From assembly GCF_000969825.1 (NCBI RefSeq), contig NZ_KQ033919.1, positions 643,958-707,957 on the forward strand: a DNA stretch of 64,000 nucleotides, in the 5' to 3' direction. Below, piece by piece: positions 9,225-18,897 of the stretch; position 1 is the stretch's first letter; every line of letters begins with the position of its first letter. The position numbers and the translations under genes were made by a program. The notes under the pieces are model-generated. The model was given only the letters and a program-made list of their open reading frames with translations. It searched no databases and was not told the origin of the DNA. Origin of the DNA: Parabacteroides gordonii MS-1 = DSM 23371. Lineage in GTDB: Bacteria; Bacteroidota; Bacteroidia; Bacteroidales; Tannerellaceae.

Positions 9225-9650
9225 ATGGGGAAATTTTTACAAGAATTTAAACAGTTTGCCATGCGCGGCAACGTCGTCGACATGGCTGTCGGTATCATTA
9301 TCGGTGGTGCTTTCGGAAAGATCGTATCTTCAGTTGTTGCAGATATCATCATGCCTGCCGTTGGAGTACTGGTTGGCGGTGTAAACTTCACCGACCTGAA
9401 AATTGTGCTGAAGCACGCAGTGATGGAAGGAGATAAAGTGATCACTCCTGCCGTAACGATCAACTACGGGAACTTTATCCAGGTCACTTTCGACTTCATC
9501 ATCATTGCTTTTGCTATCTTTATGATGGTCAAAGGGATGAATGCCCTGAACAAGAAGAAGACAGAAGAGGCTCCGGCTGCGCCCCCTGCTCCTCCTGCTG
9601 ACATTCAGTTATTGACAGAGATACGCGATTTGCTGAAAGATAAAAAGTAA
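9225..9650 (+). CDS. mscL: large-conductance mechanosensitive channel MscL
   Basis: 141 aa, typical length. MscL forms a homopentameric inner-membrane pore that opens under high membrane tension during osmotic down-shock. The N-terminal amphipathic helix and TM1 carry the family pattern ([20 protein letters not shown], residues 8-27, and [15 protein letters not shown]). TM2 is around [19 protein letters not shown]. The C-terminal cytoplasmic bundle [15 protein letters not shown] is intact, preceded by an Ala/Pro-rich linker. A TATATTCG at 9168-9175 is a weak -7 candidate, so it may have its own promoter besides reading through from hcp. A strong terminator follows. Confidence 0.97.
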   Translation: MGKFLQEFKQFAMRGNVVDMAVGIIIGGAFGKIVSSVVADIIMPAVGVLVGGVNFTDLKIVLKHAVMEGDKVITPAVTINYGNFIQVTFDFIIIAFAIFMMVKGMNALNKKKTEEAPAAPPAPPADIQLLTEIRDLLKDKK

Positions 9651-9666
9651 ATAAACAAAAGATAAA

Positions 9667-9712
9667 TGCCAGTATCAACTGCTTAACTAAGCAGCCGGTA
9701 CTGGCATTTTTT
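9667..9712 (+). terminator. terminator after mscL, probably bidirectional
   Basis: Arms TGCCAGTA and TACTGGCA enclose a second small stem (CTGCTT/AAGCAG) and are followed by TTTTTT. It also lies just beyond the stop of the convergent kinase gene. Confidence 0.85.
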
Positions 9713-9750
9713 CGTCTTATAAGAAAAAGATAGTTCCGGTCACTTCTCTT

Positions 9751-11481
9751 TTACACGTTAAACCTGATAACAAATGTGCTTCCTTTGCCGATCTCGCTGT
9801 CCACATGGATGGTGCCGCCGTGGGCTTCGATGAAGTCCTTGCTGATTGCCAGTCCGAGGCCACTGCCTTGTACCTTTGTGCCCGGAACACGGAAGTAACG
9901 GTCGAAAATACTCTGGTGATAACGCGGATCGATACCTTTCCCAAAGTCCTGTACAAAGATCTCGACGGTCTTATCTATTTGACGGGCACCGATGATGATA
10001 CGTCCGTTCTCCGGTGTGTAGTGGATGGCATTCGATAGCAAGTTCGTCAATACCCAGGCTATTTTCTCACTGTCGACAAACAGCTTCGAGATCTTTTCCG
10101 GATACTCCACTTCTATATGGCAACCGAAGCGTTCGGCCTGCACACGGTTAGCCTTGATCGCATAGTCGATCAATTCTATCGGCTTGGTGATTTTCGGGTT
10201 CAGTTGCAGCTTACCCGTTTCCACCTGCGTCATTTTAAGCAGTTCGCCGGTTATCTCCAATAAACGTGTACTGCTGTCTTTGATACTTTGGGATAAGGCC
10301 AACTGTTCGTCATTCATTTCTCCGACCCGTTTATCCTCCAATAATTTCAGGCTCATCATTATGGCTGAGATAGGAGTCTTGAGTTCGTGTGAGATCGTTG
10401 AGATAAATGTCGTCTTGGCAGAATCCAGTTCCTTGAATTCCGTAATATTCTTCAACAGGATCACGTCTCCTACGTACTGGTTTTCTTTTCCGTTCTCGTC
10501 GGTCACACGGATCGGGATGTATTTTGCCTGGAAATAGCTTTCCTTGTTATCGGCATATATCTTCAACGGTTCCTTTTTCTCGTCCGGCTGGATCAGCTCG
10601 CGGACAAGGCGACGGAGCAAGTCGTTCTTCAAGGCCAGTTCGGCGGCGGATTTACCGATCACGATGTCACGTTTCAGATTCAGGATCGTAAGTGCTTCGT
10701 CGTTGGCGAAGAGGATCGAGCGGTTGTCGTCGAGACCGATAATAGGCTCCGTGATACTGTTCACGATCGCTTCAATATATTTCTTAGCCTGTATGATATC
10801 AGCCAGTGTACTTTTACGATATTCGGTCAGGCGTTCGGCCATCCGGTTAAAAGAATTCGCGACTTCCGAGAACTCCTGGTACTTACCCAGGTCGAGCCGT
10901 TTCTCATAATTATGGTTGGCTATCTCCATGATGCCATCCGTCAGTTTCCTTATCGGCGTATTGATCGACCGGGGTAAACGGATCAGGAAGGCAAAAGCCG
11001 TCAGGATGCAGATGATGGCGATCACACATATCCACAACAAGGCACGGTCGGCCGTATGTTCGGCAATCTGGCTTTTACGGTAGATGGTTGCCATATTCAG
11101 GCTCATGATATCGTTCAGGGCCATGCGGACACGTTGGATAGTCGTATCGTTCAGATCCTTATGCATGGCTTCATACTGGGCTGCCAGATGCGTCGTTGCC
11201 AGATTCTCGTCTACCTCCGTGATATTCTTTTTTTGCAGTTCCAGGTTCTTAGCGAACTCTGCCTGGGCTACCGGGTCTGTCTTGATACGTTCGAGGGCGC
11301 TCAACATCCTCCTGGAATAAAGAAGTGAATTGTAATTATCCGCCAGGATATTCTGGGTATCGACAGACATATTATTGATGTTCTTTACCGCCAGGCCTCC
11401 CAACAATACGATCATAACGAATAACAAACCTATCCCGGAGATAAGCTTTGTTTTAATCTTCAGATTAACTGACTTATTCAT
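9751..11481 (-). CDS. membrane sensor histidine kinase of the kdp operon (NtrB/WalK-like)
   Basis: 576 aa. TM1 is at about 12-32, then a periplasmic helical sensor of about 110 residues, TM2 at about 148-168, HAMP (about 169-222), a PAS domain (about 232-345), HisKA with H365 in ISHELKTP, and a HATPase domain with NLLSNAIHYTPENG, DFGKGI and GSGLGLAI boxes. It lies one base downstream of the truncated KdpD, so the two are co-translated. Together they supply the parts that E. coli KdpD holds in one chain: K+/turgor sensing and ATP-binding N-terminus in one protein, kinase core in the other. No KdpE lies beside it; the nearest response regulator is the sigma-54 type at 27677. Confidence 0.9.
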   Translation of the reverse strand: MNKSVNLKIKTKLISGIGLLFVMIVLLGGLAVKNINNMSVDTQNILADNYNSLLYSRRMLSALERIKTDPVAQAEFAKNLELQKKNITEVDENLATTHLAAQYEAMHKDLNDTTIQRVRMALNDIMSLNMATIYRKSQIAEHTADRALLWICVIAIICILTAFAFLIRLPRSINTPIRKLTDGIMEIANHNYEKRLDLGKYQEFSEVANSFNRMAERLTEYRKSTLADIIQAKKYIEAIVNSITEPIIGLDDNRSILFANDEALTILNLKRDIVIGKSAAELALKNDLLRRLVRELIQPDEKKEPLKIYADNKESYFQAKYIPIRVTDENGKENQYVGDVILLKNITEFKELDSAKTTFISTISHELKTPISAIMMSLKLLEDKRVGEMNDEQLALSQSIKDSSTRLLEITGELLKMTQVETGKLQLNPKITKPIELIDYAIKANRVQAERFGCHIEVEYPEKISKLFVDSEKIAWVLTNLLSNAIHYTPENGRIIIGARQIDKTVEIFVQDFGKGIDPRYHQSIFDRYFRVPGTKVQGSGLGLAISKDFIEAHGGTIHVDSEIGKGSTFVIRFNV

Positions 11482-11482
11482 A

Positions 11483-12604
11483 CTACGCTATTATTATTAA
11501 ATCAATATTCAACTGCGACAAACTATTCAGCAAATTCCGGTAGCGATACGACGAAAACAACAAGGAACGTATGCTAAAGGAAGGCTTTCCGATACAAAGA
11601 GTAGTTATCATTTTCTCTTTGCACACCTGAACGATACTGTCGGTGACCGATTCGGACTGTATCCGGATCACTTCCCCTCCTAATTCGGTAGCCAGTTTGA
11701 AATGGTTCGACAGATAACGCTGGTTGGCCAACGGTATCCGGTCGATACTCTCCCGGGGCGTCTGCACATATAAGACAAAGAATTTTGTATTATAACGGGT
11801 AGCCAACCGTGCAGCTTTCCGTATCACTTTCCGGGGAGTACGTTCATTGCTGCTGATACAAGCCAGGAATTTCTCATGCCGCACCCCGGTATTGACCGGC
11901 ACCGAATTTTCCACCTTCTTCTCCACCCGCAACGCCACTTCCTTCAAGGCCAGTTCGCGAAGCTGAAGAATGTTTTCCGACTTAAAGAAATTATTCAGGG
12001 CCGTCTCCACCTTCTCCGGACGGTATATCTTCCCGGCTTTCAGGCGTTTCACCAGTTCATCGGCGGTCAGGTCGATATTCACGACTTCGTCGGCCTGCTC
12101 CAGTACGCTATCCGGTATCCTTTCTTTAACCTCTATTCCGGCAATGTCCTGCACTTCCTCATTCAACCCTTCAAGATGCTGGATATTCACTGCGGTAATC
12201 ACGCTGATACCCGCTTCGAGGATATCCATCACATCCTGCCATCGCTTTTCGTTCTTGCTGCCCTCTACATTGGAGTGCGCCAACTCATCTACGATAACAA
12301 CTTCGGGATGAATACTCAGAATAGCCTGCAAGTCCATCTCCTCCACTTCCTTTCCTTTATAAAAAGACTTACGGCGCGGTATCTGGGGCAACCCATCTAC
12401 CAACGCCTCTGTTTCGACCCGTCCATGTGTCTCTATATAACCGATCTGTACGTCGATGCCGCTACGAAGCAGCTCGTGTGCCTCCTGAAGCATCCGGTAC
12501 GATTTGCCTACACCGGCAATCATACCGATGTAGATCTTGAAGTTACCACGGCGCGACTTTTTCAGTAAGTCGAGAAAGTGCTGTACACTCTGTTCCCTGT
12601 TCAT
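11483..12604 (-). CDS. kdpD: KdpD N-terminal sensor protein (KdpD + Usp domains, no kinase core)
   Basis: 373 aa, against about 890 for enterobacterial KdpD. The KdpD domain (about 20-225) has a Walker A motif (GMIAGVGKS, 27-35) and a Walker B region (VVIVDELAHSN, 102-112). A universal-stress-protein-like domain follows (about 243-373: FLACISSNERTPRKVIRKAARLA). The four membrane helices and kinase of full-length KdpD are absent. The protein is soluble and probably modulates the kinase encoded directly downstream. Such split KdpD genes are usual in Bacteroidetes kdp operons, so this is family architecture, not decay. Confidence 0.9.
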   Translation of the reverse strand: MNREQSVQHFLDLLKKSRRGNFKIYIGMIAGVGKSYRMLQEAHELLRSGIDVQIGYIETHGRVETEALVDGLPQIPRRKSFYKGKEVEEMDLQAILSIHPEVVIVDELAHSNVEGSKNEKRWQDVMDILEAGISVITAVNIQHLEGLNEEVQDIAGIEVKERIPDSVLEQADEVVNIDLTADELVKRLKAGKIYRPEKVETALNNFFKSENILQLRELALKEVALRVEKKVENSVPVNTGVRHEKFLACISSNERTPRKVIRKAARLATRYNTKFFVLYVQTPRESIDRIPLANQRYLSNHFKLATELGGEVIRIQSESVTDSIVQVCKEKMITTLCIGKPSFSIRSLLFSSYRYRNLLNSLSQLNIDLIIIA

Positions 12605-12617
12605 CCGTCTTTCTGTA

Positions 12618-13382
12618 TTACGGTTTCAATGTGAATCCGAAAACCAGATGGGCATCTTCGAGACGAGGATTCCAAATGGCTTGTGCAAAAATAGGCAAAG
12701 AAAATGAATCGCTGAACTTTATTGCGGTCGTTCCTTTAAGCGCAACATTCGTTACTGCAAAACTATTCGTCAAATACTGCGGAGCATTCCACGGAGTAAA
12801 CCCGCAAGTCACATTCAGATCGACCATTTTCACACTGAACGGATAGTTCAGCTCCACATACGTAGAATAAGCCTGCTCATCATGGCTATTCTTATCCATA
12901 CCGGCAAACATAGTGTACCAGGCAATTGATAACGGAAATTTCGCTACCGGCAACGAATAAGCAATAGCACCTTCAAAATGATGAGCAGTTTCATGACTTT
13001 TAAAATTAAAATACTTCCCGGCTCCCTGTCCTGCCCACCATAAATCGGCGACCGACAAAGTTAGTCCGGTGTTCCCAAAAGTATAGGCGGCAGTCAGGTC
13101 GATCTCCTTAGCTCCCAGGCCGGAGTTTTCGTTTACTCCGGTGAAGTCGGTCGATCCCCAGGCAGTCAGCGAAAAGCCCGCGATGCTCAATCCGAAGGTC
13201 GGTTGGAAGCTCGCACTCGTCTGGTACATTCCACGCCATACATATGAACTGACCAGATCCCCCTGAACGGTAAAGTTTACATCTTTTTCTCCTACCTGCG
13301 CCTGCATTATGGAAGAAGAAGACAAAGAAGTTACAGAGAATATCACTGCTACGGCAGCCATCTTTTTCAATATTGATTTCAT
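12618..13382 (-). CDS. outer-membrane porin-like protein of the kdp operon
   Basis: 254 aa. A signal peptide (about residues 1-29, cut near MQAQ) is followed by alternating amphipathic strands rich in aromatic residues. Examples are LVSSYVWRGMYQ, PTFGLSIAGFSLTAWGSTDF, LTAAYTFGNTGLTLSVADLWW and HLVFGFTLKP. This is a small beta-barrel ending in a hydrophobic strand. It lies 30 bp after kdpC and 13 bp before kdpD, so it is part of the operon. A role in letting K+ across the outer membrane is inferred from position only. Confidence 0.75.
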   Translation of the reverse strand: MKSILKKMAAVAVIFSVTSLSSSSIMQAQVGEKDVNFTVQGDLVSSYVWRGMYQTSASFQPTFGLSIAGFSLTAWGSTDFTGVNENSGLGAKEIDLTAAYTFGNTGLTLSVADLWWAGQGAGKYFNFKSHETAHHFEGAIAYSLPVAKFPLSIAWYTMFAGMDKNSHDEQAYSTYVELNYPFSVKMVDLNVTCGFTPWNAPQYLTNSFAVTNVALKGTTAIKFSDSFSLPIFAQAIWNPRLEDAHLVFGFTLKP

Positions 13383-13412
13383 GTTGTTATTTATTTGTTT
13401 TGTAAAGGATCC

Positions 13413-13991
13413 TTATTTACCCAGGGCTTTTTCGACAGCCACATTCAACTTTAAGACATTCACTTTCTCCGTTCCGAAGAGCCCCAATAAAGGTTCTTCA
13501 ATGTTGGCATTTACAATCGCCATCAACTGTTCGGGAGTAACACCGCGCGCAGCAGCCACACGCTGAACCTGTACATAAGCCGCTTTGGGCGAGATGTGCG
13601 GATCGAGGCCGGAAGCACTGGCTGTAACGATCTCGGCAGGAACTTCTGCGCGTTTCAGATACGGATGATGTACGAGGAAAGTATCGATACGTGCTTCTAG
13701 CTCCGCCAGGTATTCTTCATTGGAAGGACCTTTATTGCTTCCGGCTGAACTCGTTGCGTCGTAGCCGTCACCCGCGCAGGAAGGGCGTCCCCAGAAATAA
13801 ATATCCTGGGTGAAGGACTGGCCTACATTCGCAGCTCCTACCACCTTCCCGTTCAACTCCACGACTTCAGCATTACCATTGTTGGGAGTAGCAACCCGGG
13901 CAAACGCCCACAATATAAATATGTAACATACACTGAACAGCACACAGAAGGCTATTGTAAGTTTTAATGACTTTATTAAGTTCGATATCAT
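13413..13991 (-). CDS. kdpC: potassium-transporting ATPase subunit C
   Basis: 192 aa, family-typical. KdpC has one N-terminal membrane helix (about 10-32) and a periplasmic domain that stabilises the KdpFABC complex. Family motifs are present: GQSFTQDIYFWGRPSC, SNKGPSNEEYLAEL, VPAEIVTASASGLDPHISPKAA and VNVLKLNVAVEKAL. It lies 24 bp after kdpB in the kdp operon. Confidence 0.96.
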   Translation of the reverse strand: MISNLIKSLKLTIAFCVLFSVCYIFILWAFARVATPNNGNAEVVELNGKVVGAANVGQSFTQDIYFWGRPSCAGDGYDATSSAGSNKGPSNEEYLAELEARIDTFLVHHPYLKRAEVPAEIVTASASGLDPHISPKAAYVQVQRVAAARGVTPEQLMAIVNANIEEPLLGLFGTEKVNVLKLNVAVEKALGK

Positions 13992-14015
13992 GATCTTTAA
14001 TTTTTTTGTTGTTGA

Positions 14016-16058
14016 TTACATAAACAGGCTGACAACCATATCAATTAATTTTATTCCAACGAACGGTGCAACTACACCACCTACACCGTATATCAATAAG
14101 TTACGGCGTAACAAGGCAGAAGCCCCGATCGGTTTATAAGCAACCCCTTTCAATGCCAGCGGGATCAGGATCGGAATGATGATCGCATTGAAGATGATCG
14201 CACTCAGGATCGCACTTTCCGGACTATGCAGGTGCATAACATTCAGTGCTCCCAACTGGGGAATAGCCACCATGAATAAGGCCGGGACAATAGCGAAATA
14301 TTTGGCCACATCGTTCGCAATACTGAAAGTAGTCAATGTACCGCGTGTCATCAGCAACTGCTTACCGATCTCCACGATCTCGATCAATTTGGTCGGGTCG
14401 TTGTCGAGATCCACCATATTGCCGGCTTCTTTTGCCGCCTGCGTACCGCTGTTCATGGCTACCCCGACGTTTGCCTGTGCCAGTGCCGGAGCATCGTTCG
14501 TACCGTCACCCATCATGGCGACCAGCTTACCGCTTTCCTGCTCTTTCTTGATATAATTCATCTTATCTTCGGGCTTGGCTTCGGCGATATAATCGTCTAC
14601 ACCCGCCTTTTCAGCGATATATTTTGCCGTCAAAGGATTATCTCCGGTAACCATTACCGTCTTTACTCCCATCTTGCGCAAACGTTCGAAACGTTCCTGG
14701 ATGCCGGGTTTGATAATATCCTGCAATTCGATCACACCGATAATATAGTCATCCTGCGAAACGACCAGCGGAGTACCGCCGTTGCTCGTAATTTTCTGTA
14801 CAAGTTCGGCCACTTCCTGCGGATATTTATTTCCGGCCGCTTCACTCATCCTGCGGATTGCGTCGAAAGCACCTTTACGGATACGGACACCATCTTTAAG
14901 GTCGACACCCGAACATTTGGTTTCTGCCGTGAACTTGATCATCTTGGAGCCGGAAGTGCTCAGGTCGCGGATGCGGATACCTTTCTCACGTCCCAGTTCG
15001 ACAATCGATTTACCTTCGGGCGTTTCATCGGAAAGGGAAGCCAGCAGGCAAGCCTGTACGAATGCCTGTTCGTCGATACCGGCTACCGGATAGAACTGTG
15101 TCGCTTTACGGTTACCGATCGTAATAGTTCCCGTTTTATCTAATAATAAGGTATCGATATCCCCGGCAGTCTCCACCGCTTTTCCCGACTTGGTAATGAC
15201 ATTGGCACGCAAGGCACGATCCATTCCGGCAATACCGATAGCCGACAGCAGGCCGCCGATCGTTGTCGGGATCAGGCAGACGAACAGGGAAATGAAAGCT
15301 GCAATAGTGATCTGCGTATTCGAATAATCAGCAAGAGGTTTCAATGTACCACAAACAACCACGAATACCAGTGTGAAGCCAGCCAGCAAGATCGTCAGGG
15401 CAATCTCGTTCGGCGTCTTTTTCCGGGAAGCACCTTCCACCAGCGCGATCATCTTATCGAGGAAGCTCTCGCCCGGCTGGGTAGTCACCATCACTTTGAT
15501 CTGGTCGGAAAGTACTTTCGTACCACCTGTTACGGAACTTTTATCGCCCCCGGCTTCACGGATTACCGGAGCAGATTCACCAGTGATCGCACTTTCGTCG
15601 ATAGAGGCAAGACCCTCGATTATTTCACCGTCCGACGGGATCGTGTCGCCTGCTTCACAAATAAAGATATCTCCTTTCTTCAACTTGGAACTGCTCACCA
15701 CAGAGACAGAGCCGTTTGAGATAACCAGTTTGGCTGGCGTCTCTTCCCGCGTCTTGCGCAAGCTGTCCGCCTGGGCTTTGCCGCGTGCCTCCGCGATCGC
15801 TTCGGCAAAGTTGGCAAAGAGCAGGGTGAGAAACAACACAACAAAAACAAATAAGTTATACCCGAATGTCCCCTGGTTTTCTGCTCCCGTAGCAGCAGCC
15901 CAGATGGTAACGACCAGCATGACAAACGTCACTATCTCAACGATAAACATGATCGGGTTACGAAACATCGTCCGCGGGTCCAATTTAACGAACGACTGCT
16001 TCATGCTTTCTATAACAAGCTCCTTCGGAAACAAAGAAGCGGATTTATTCTCTTTCAT
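14016..16058 (-). CDS. kdpB: potassium-transporting P-type ATPase subunit B
   Basis: 680 aa, full length. This is the catalytic P-type ATPase of the KdpFABC K+ pump. The actuator-loop TGES motif is at 159-162, the phosphorylated aspartate is D307 in DKTGT, and the hinge motif is [17 protein letters not shown]. About seven membrane helices are predicted. All catalytic residues are intact. It lies between kdpA and kdpC with short gaps, so one transcript is expected. Confidence 0.98.
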   Translation of the reverse strand: MKENKSASLFPKELVIESMKQSFVKLDPRTMFRNPIMFIVEIVTFVMLVVTIWAAATGAENQGTFGYNLFVFVVLFLTLLFANFAEAIAEARGKAQADSLRKTREETPAKLVISNGSVSVVSSSKLKKGDIFICEAGDTIPSDGEIIEGLASIDESAITGESAPVIREAGGDKSSVTGGTKVLSDQIKVMVTTQPGESFLDKMIALVEGASRKKTPNEIALTILLAGFTLVFVVVCGTLKPLADYSNTQITIAAFISLFVCLIPTTIGGLLSAIGIAGMDRALRANVITKSGKAVETAGDIDTLLLDKTGTITIGNRKATQFYPVAGIDEQAFVQACLLASLSDETPEGKSIVELGREKGIRIRDLSTSGSKMIKFTAETKCSGVDLKDGVRIRKGAFDAIRRMSEAAGNKYPQEVAELVQKITSNGGTPLVVSQDDYIIGVIELQDIIKPGIQERFERLRKMGVKTVMVTGDNPLTAKYIAEKAGVDDYIAEAKPEDKMNYIKKEQESGKLVAMMGDGTNDAPALAQANVGVAMNSGTQAAKEAGNMVDLDNDPTKLIEIVEIGKQLLMTRGTLTTFSIANDVAKYFAIVPALFMVAIPQLGALNVMHLHSPESAILSAIIFNAIIIPILIPLALKGVAYKPIGASALLRRNLLIYGVGGVVAPFVGIKLIDMVVSLFM

Positions 16059-16085
16059 CTTATTCTTTATTAAACTATCAGCTAA

Positions 16086-17795
16086 TTAGTAAATGCTAAA
16101 ATACTCGGCAATAGGGCCTAATGTCAACGCCGGAAAGAACGACAGGGCGGCAACGATAAAGATCACGCAGAATGTCATCACACCAAACGTCACCGTATCG
16201 GTCTTAAGCGTTCCGGCACTTTCCGGAATGAACTTCTTTTGTGCCAGCAGTCCCGCGATGGCAACCTGTCCTACGATCGGAAGGTAGCGGGAAATGATCA
16301 GCGCCAGACCGGTTGTAAAATTCCAGAACCAGGTATTATCGCCCAATCCTTCAAAGCCCGAACCGTTATTGGCTGAAGCCGATGTATATTCGTAAAGCAT
16401 TTCACTGAGGCCATGGAAGCCCGGATTATTCAGCCACCCTCCTTCACTTTCCACAAAAGCGGGATGATTGACATATATATAACTGGAAATAGCGGTAAAG
16501 ATCAGGATCACGAACGGGTGAGCCAGCGCCACGATCGTAGCGATCTTCATTTCACGTGCTTCCACTTTCTTTCCGAGGAATTCCGGCGTACGTCCCACCA
16601 TCAACCCACTGATAAAGACTGCGATGATCAGGAAAGCATAGTAGTTCATAAATCCTACTCCTACACCGCCAAACCAGGTATTGATCTGCATATTCAGCAT
16701 CTCCATCATTCCTGACAACGGCATCGTGCTATCGTGCATACCATTCACAGAGCCATTGGATGTTACCGTTGTCGTGCAACTCCAAAGTGCAGTGGCAGCC
16801 GGGCCCAGACGGGTTTCTTTTCCTTCCATCGCCCCGCAGGTTTGGTCGATCCCCATTTCCGTTATCCTGGGGTTGCCGTTCATCTCATAATATGTATTGA
16901 TTGCCACGCTCGCCAGGTAAGCAAACAGCATCACACCGAAAATCGTATAGCCCAGTTTCTTACGCTTCAGGTAAAAGCCCAGTGCAAAGACCATCGCCAT
17001 CGGCAGGATCAGGATAGCCCAGCATTCCACCATATTAGACAGGTAGGTCGGGTTTTCCAACGGATGCGAAGAATTCACCCCGAAATAACCACCACCGTTG
17101 GTTCCTAACTGTTTGATAGGGACGATCGCAGCCGTAGGCCCTTGCGAAACCAGTTGTTCCGTTCCTTCCATAGTCGTCACGGCCATTTTCCCGTCGAATC
17201 CCATCGGAACGCCTTGCAGGATCAGGATAAAACCGACTATCAGCGACATAGGCAACAGGATACGGGTACAACTTTTCACCAGATAATTCCAGAAGTTACC
17301 GATCGTATTCGTCGTCTTTGCCGCCATCGCCTTAAAGACTCCGGCCAGTGCCGCCATACCGGTTGCCGCCGTAATGAACTGGAACAGCATGATAACGAAC
17401 AACTGTGTAAAATAGGTCAAGCCGCTTTCACCGCTATAATGTTGCAGGTTACAGTTCACCATAAAACTGATACAGGTATTGAATGCCAGATCAGGACTCT
17501 GGCTTGCGTTACCGTCGGGGTTGAGCGGCAAGTATTTCTGTGTGCAGAGCAGCACCATTCCCCAGAAAAACCAAAAAACATTGATCGTAAGAAGAGCTTT
17601 CAGGAAACTCTTCCAGTTCATTTCTTCATCCGGGTTGATCCCGCAAAGTTTGTAAATCCATTTTTCAACGGGAGCCATGAAATCCAGCCAAGTCTTCTCT
17701 TCCTTATATACTTTGGCAATGTACATCCCCAGCGGGTAGGCCAATACGACCATAAGTACGATTTGCGCAATACTACCGATTAATTCCGTATTCAT
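16086..17795 (-). CDS. kdpA: potassium-transporting ATPase subunit A
   Basis: 569 aa, full length. KdpA is the K+-selective, channel-like subunit with four pore repeats of the Trk/Ktr type. Filter-region segments are visible: FNTCISFMVNCNLQHYSGE, IVPIKQLGTNGGGYFGVNSSHPLENP, SCTTTVTSNGSVNGMHDS and EYTSASANNGSGFEGLG. It starts 20 bp after the kdpF stop and is the first large gene of the operon. Confidence 0.98.
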   Translation of the reverse strand: MNTELIGSIAQIVLMVVLAYPLGMYIAKVYKEEKTWLDFMAPVEKWIYKLCGINPDEEMNWKSFLKALLTINVFWFFWGMVLLCTQKYLPLNPDGNASQSPDLAFNTCISFMVNCNLQHYSGESGLTYFTQLFVIMLFQFITAATGMAALAGVFKAMAAKTTNTIGNFWNYLVKSCTRILLPMSLIVGFILILQGVPMGFDGKMAVTTMEGTEQLVSQGPTAAIVPIKQLGTNGGGYFGVNSSHPLENPTYLSNMVECWAILILPMAMVFALGFYLKRKKLGYTIFGVMLFAYLASVAINTYYEMNGNPRITEMGIDQTCGAMEGKETRLGPAATALWSCTTTVTSNGSVNGMHDSTMPLSGMMEMLNMQINTWFGGVGVGFMNYYAFLIIAVFISGLMVGRTPEFLGKKVEAREMKIATIVALAHPFVILIFTAISSYIYVNHPAFVESEGGWLNNPGFHGLSEMLYEYTSASANNGSGFEGLGDNTWFWNFTTGLALIISRYLPIVGQVAIAGLLAQKKFIPESAGTLKTDTVTFGVMTFCVIFIVAALSFFPALTLGPIAEYFSIY

Positions 17796-17815
17796 CTTTT
17801 CACCTTAAATTACGA

Positions 17816-17896
17816 TTAAAACTTTTCGGGTTTGATCAACACATACATCAGATACCCGAAGATTACTACACAGAGTATAAATAAAGCTGTAAACAT
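17816..17896 (-). CDS. kdpF: potassium-transporting ATPase subunit F
   Basis: 26 aa: MFTALFILCVVIFGYLMYVL then IKPEKF. This is the single-helix KdpF peptide that sits between KdpA and KdpB and stabilises the complex. The length, the single hydrophobic helix, the basic end with a conserved proline and the place directly before kdpA all fit. A strong GGAGG ribosome site precedes the ATG by about 6 bases. Confidence 0.92.
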   Translation of the reverse strand: MFTALFILCVVIFGYLMYVLIKPEKF

Positions 17897-17914
17897 CCTT
17901 TCCTCCTTCTTTTT

Positions 17915-18010
17915 TTAAATCTTCTCAAACCAATCTACACACTTAAAGAAAAACCAGTAGCAGGCCACTCCCACTACACATAAAAATCCAAAAGATACAT
18001 AGTCATTCAT
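17915..18010 (-). CDS. 31-aa single-helix membrane peptide at the head of the kdp operon
   Basis: The frame starts at the ATG at 18010 and runs 31 codons. The peptide begins MNDYVSFGFLCVVGVACYWF and ends FFKCVDWFEKI. Residues 5-22 form one hydrophobic segment flanked by an acidic N-terminus and a mixed-charge C-terminus, with three cysteines. It ends 18 bp before kdpF. The ribosome site is weak, as is common in Bacteroidetes. I do not recognise a family. The position suggests a second small accessory subunit or regulator of the Kdp complex, which is inference. Confidence 0.55.
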   Translation of the reverse strand: MNDYVSFGFLCVVGVACYWFFFKCVDWFEKI

Positions 18011-18057
18011 AATTCAATCTTTTTTTATTGTTACTATTATTCGTTCGCCTTCTTATA

Positions 18058-18073
18058 TTCCAAAGGCGTGCCA
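18058..18073 (-). promoter_or_regulatory. candidate sigma-54 promoter of the kdp operon
   Basis: On the minus strand TGGCAC (18068-18073) matches the -24 box fully. The -12 box at the correct distance reads TGGAA instead of TTGCA, keeping the central G but not the C. It lies 47 bp before the 31-aa gene. A sigma-54 response regulator is encoded at 27677. Confidence 0.4.
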
Positions 18074-18191
18074 GAAAACAGGCAAATCATGTAACACAAA
18101 GGTTATCAATAAGATATAGTTTATCTGAAAAAATAAGCAGGAAGAAGAACCCTTCCATTTTGAAAAGGTCGGCTTATCAAAATGAAATAGC

Positions 18192-18199
18192 TATCTTTG
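18192..18199 (+). promoter_or_regulatory. -7 element of the CAT-like gene
   Basis: TATCTTTG is an exact TAnnTTTG match 29 bp ahead of the ATG. No TTTG at 19 bp spacing. Confidence 0.5.
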
Positions 18200-18228
18200 T
18201 AATCAATCTGTAAAACATAGTATATACA

Positions 18229-18897
18229 ATGAACTCACAACCTGTTTATCCCAAGAAGCAAATCATTGATTTTGAGAGTTGGGAACGAAAAGAGAATTTC
18301 AATTTCTTCCGAAACTTTGAAAATCCAAGCATATCCATCACTTCCGAGGTGGAATGTTCCGGAGCCAGACAGCGGGCGAAGGAGAACGGGCAGTCGTTCT
18401 TCCTCCATTATTTGTATGCAATCCTGCGGGCAGCCAATGAAATAAAGGAGTTACGGTTCAGGATAAATAATAGCGGGCAGATTATCTGTTATGATACTGT
18501 CGACGTTTTATGCCCGATACGTATGCACCAAAATGGAAAATTCTTTACCGTGAGAATCCCCTGGATAGAGGATTTCGATACCTTTTATAAAGAAGCGCGC
18601 CACATCATCGACACGATACCGGAAGACGGTGATCCCTACGAGCCAGAAAACATCGCAACGGAAGACAGCCGGTATAGCGTCATTCTGGTAAGTGCCACTC
18701 CCGACCTTTATTTTACCTCTATCACTTATACGCAGGAAAGAAAAAGCGGCTCCAGCTATCCGCTGCTGAATGTAGGAAAAGCAGTGACCCATGAAGGGAA
18801 GCTGGTTATCCCGGTTGCAATCTACGTACATCATGGGTTTGTGGACGGGGCACATATTGCGGAGTTTTTCCGAAAGACGGAAGAGTTCTTGAAATAA
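18229..18897 (+). CDS. chloramphenicol O-acetyltransferase family protein (CAT type A fold)
   Basis: 222 aa, the normal length of trimeric CAT enzymes, which move acetyl from acetyl-CoA to chloramphenicol. The catalytic HHxxxDG motif is present as HHGFVDG at 201-207 with HIAEFF after it. The family core RFRI..., PWIEDFDTFYKEAR and LYFTSITYTQER is intact. Codon use is like its neighbours and no mobile element flanks it, so this may be a housekeeping homologue and not a recently acquired resistance gene. Whether it acetylates chloramphenicol cannot be told from sequence. Confidence 0.85.
   Translation: MNSQPVYPKKQIIDFESWERKENFNFFRNFENPSISITSEVECSGARQRAKENGQSFFLHYLYAILRAANEIKELRFRINNSGQIICYDTVDVLCPIRMHQNGKFFTVRIPWIEDFDTFYKEARHIIDTIPEDGDPYEPENIATEDSRYSVILVSATPDLYFTSITYTQERKSGSSYPLLNVGKAVTHEGKLVIPVAIYVHHGFVDGAHIAEFFRKTEEFLK

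Noticed and set aside
11876-12568. 230-codon plus-strand frame opposite kdpD
   Set aside because: Antisense shadow of the well-supported KdpD domain gene.
18229-18897. mobile antibiotic-resistance cassette around the CAT-like gene
   Set aside because: No transposase, integrase or inverted-repeat ends flank it, and its composition is like the neighbours.
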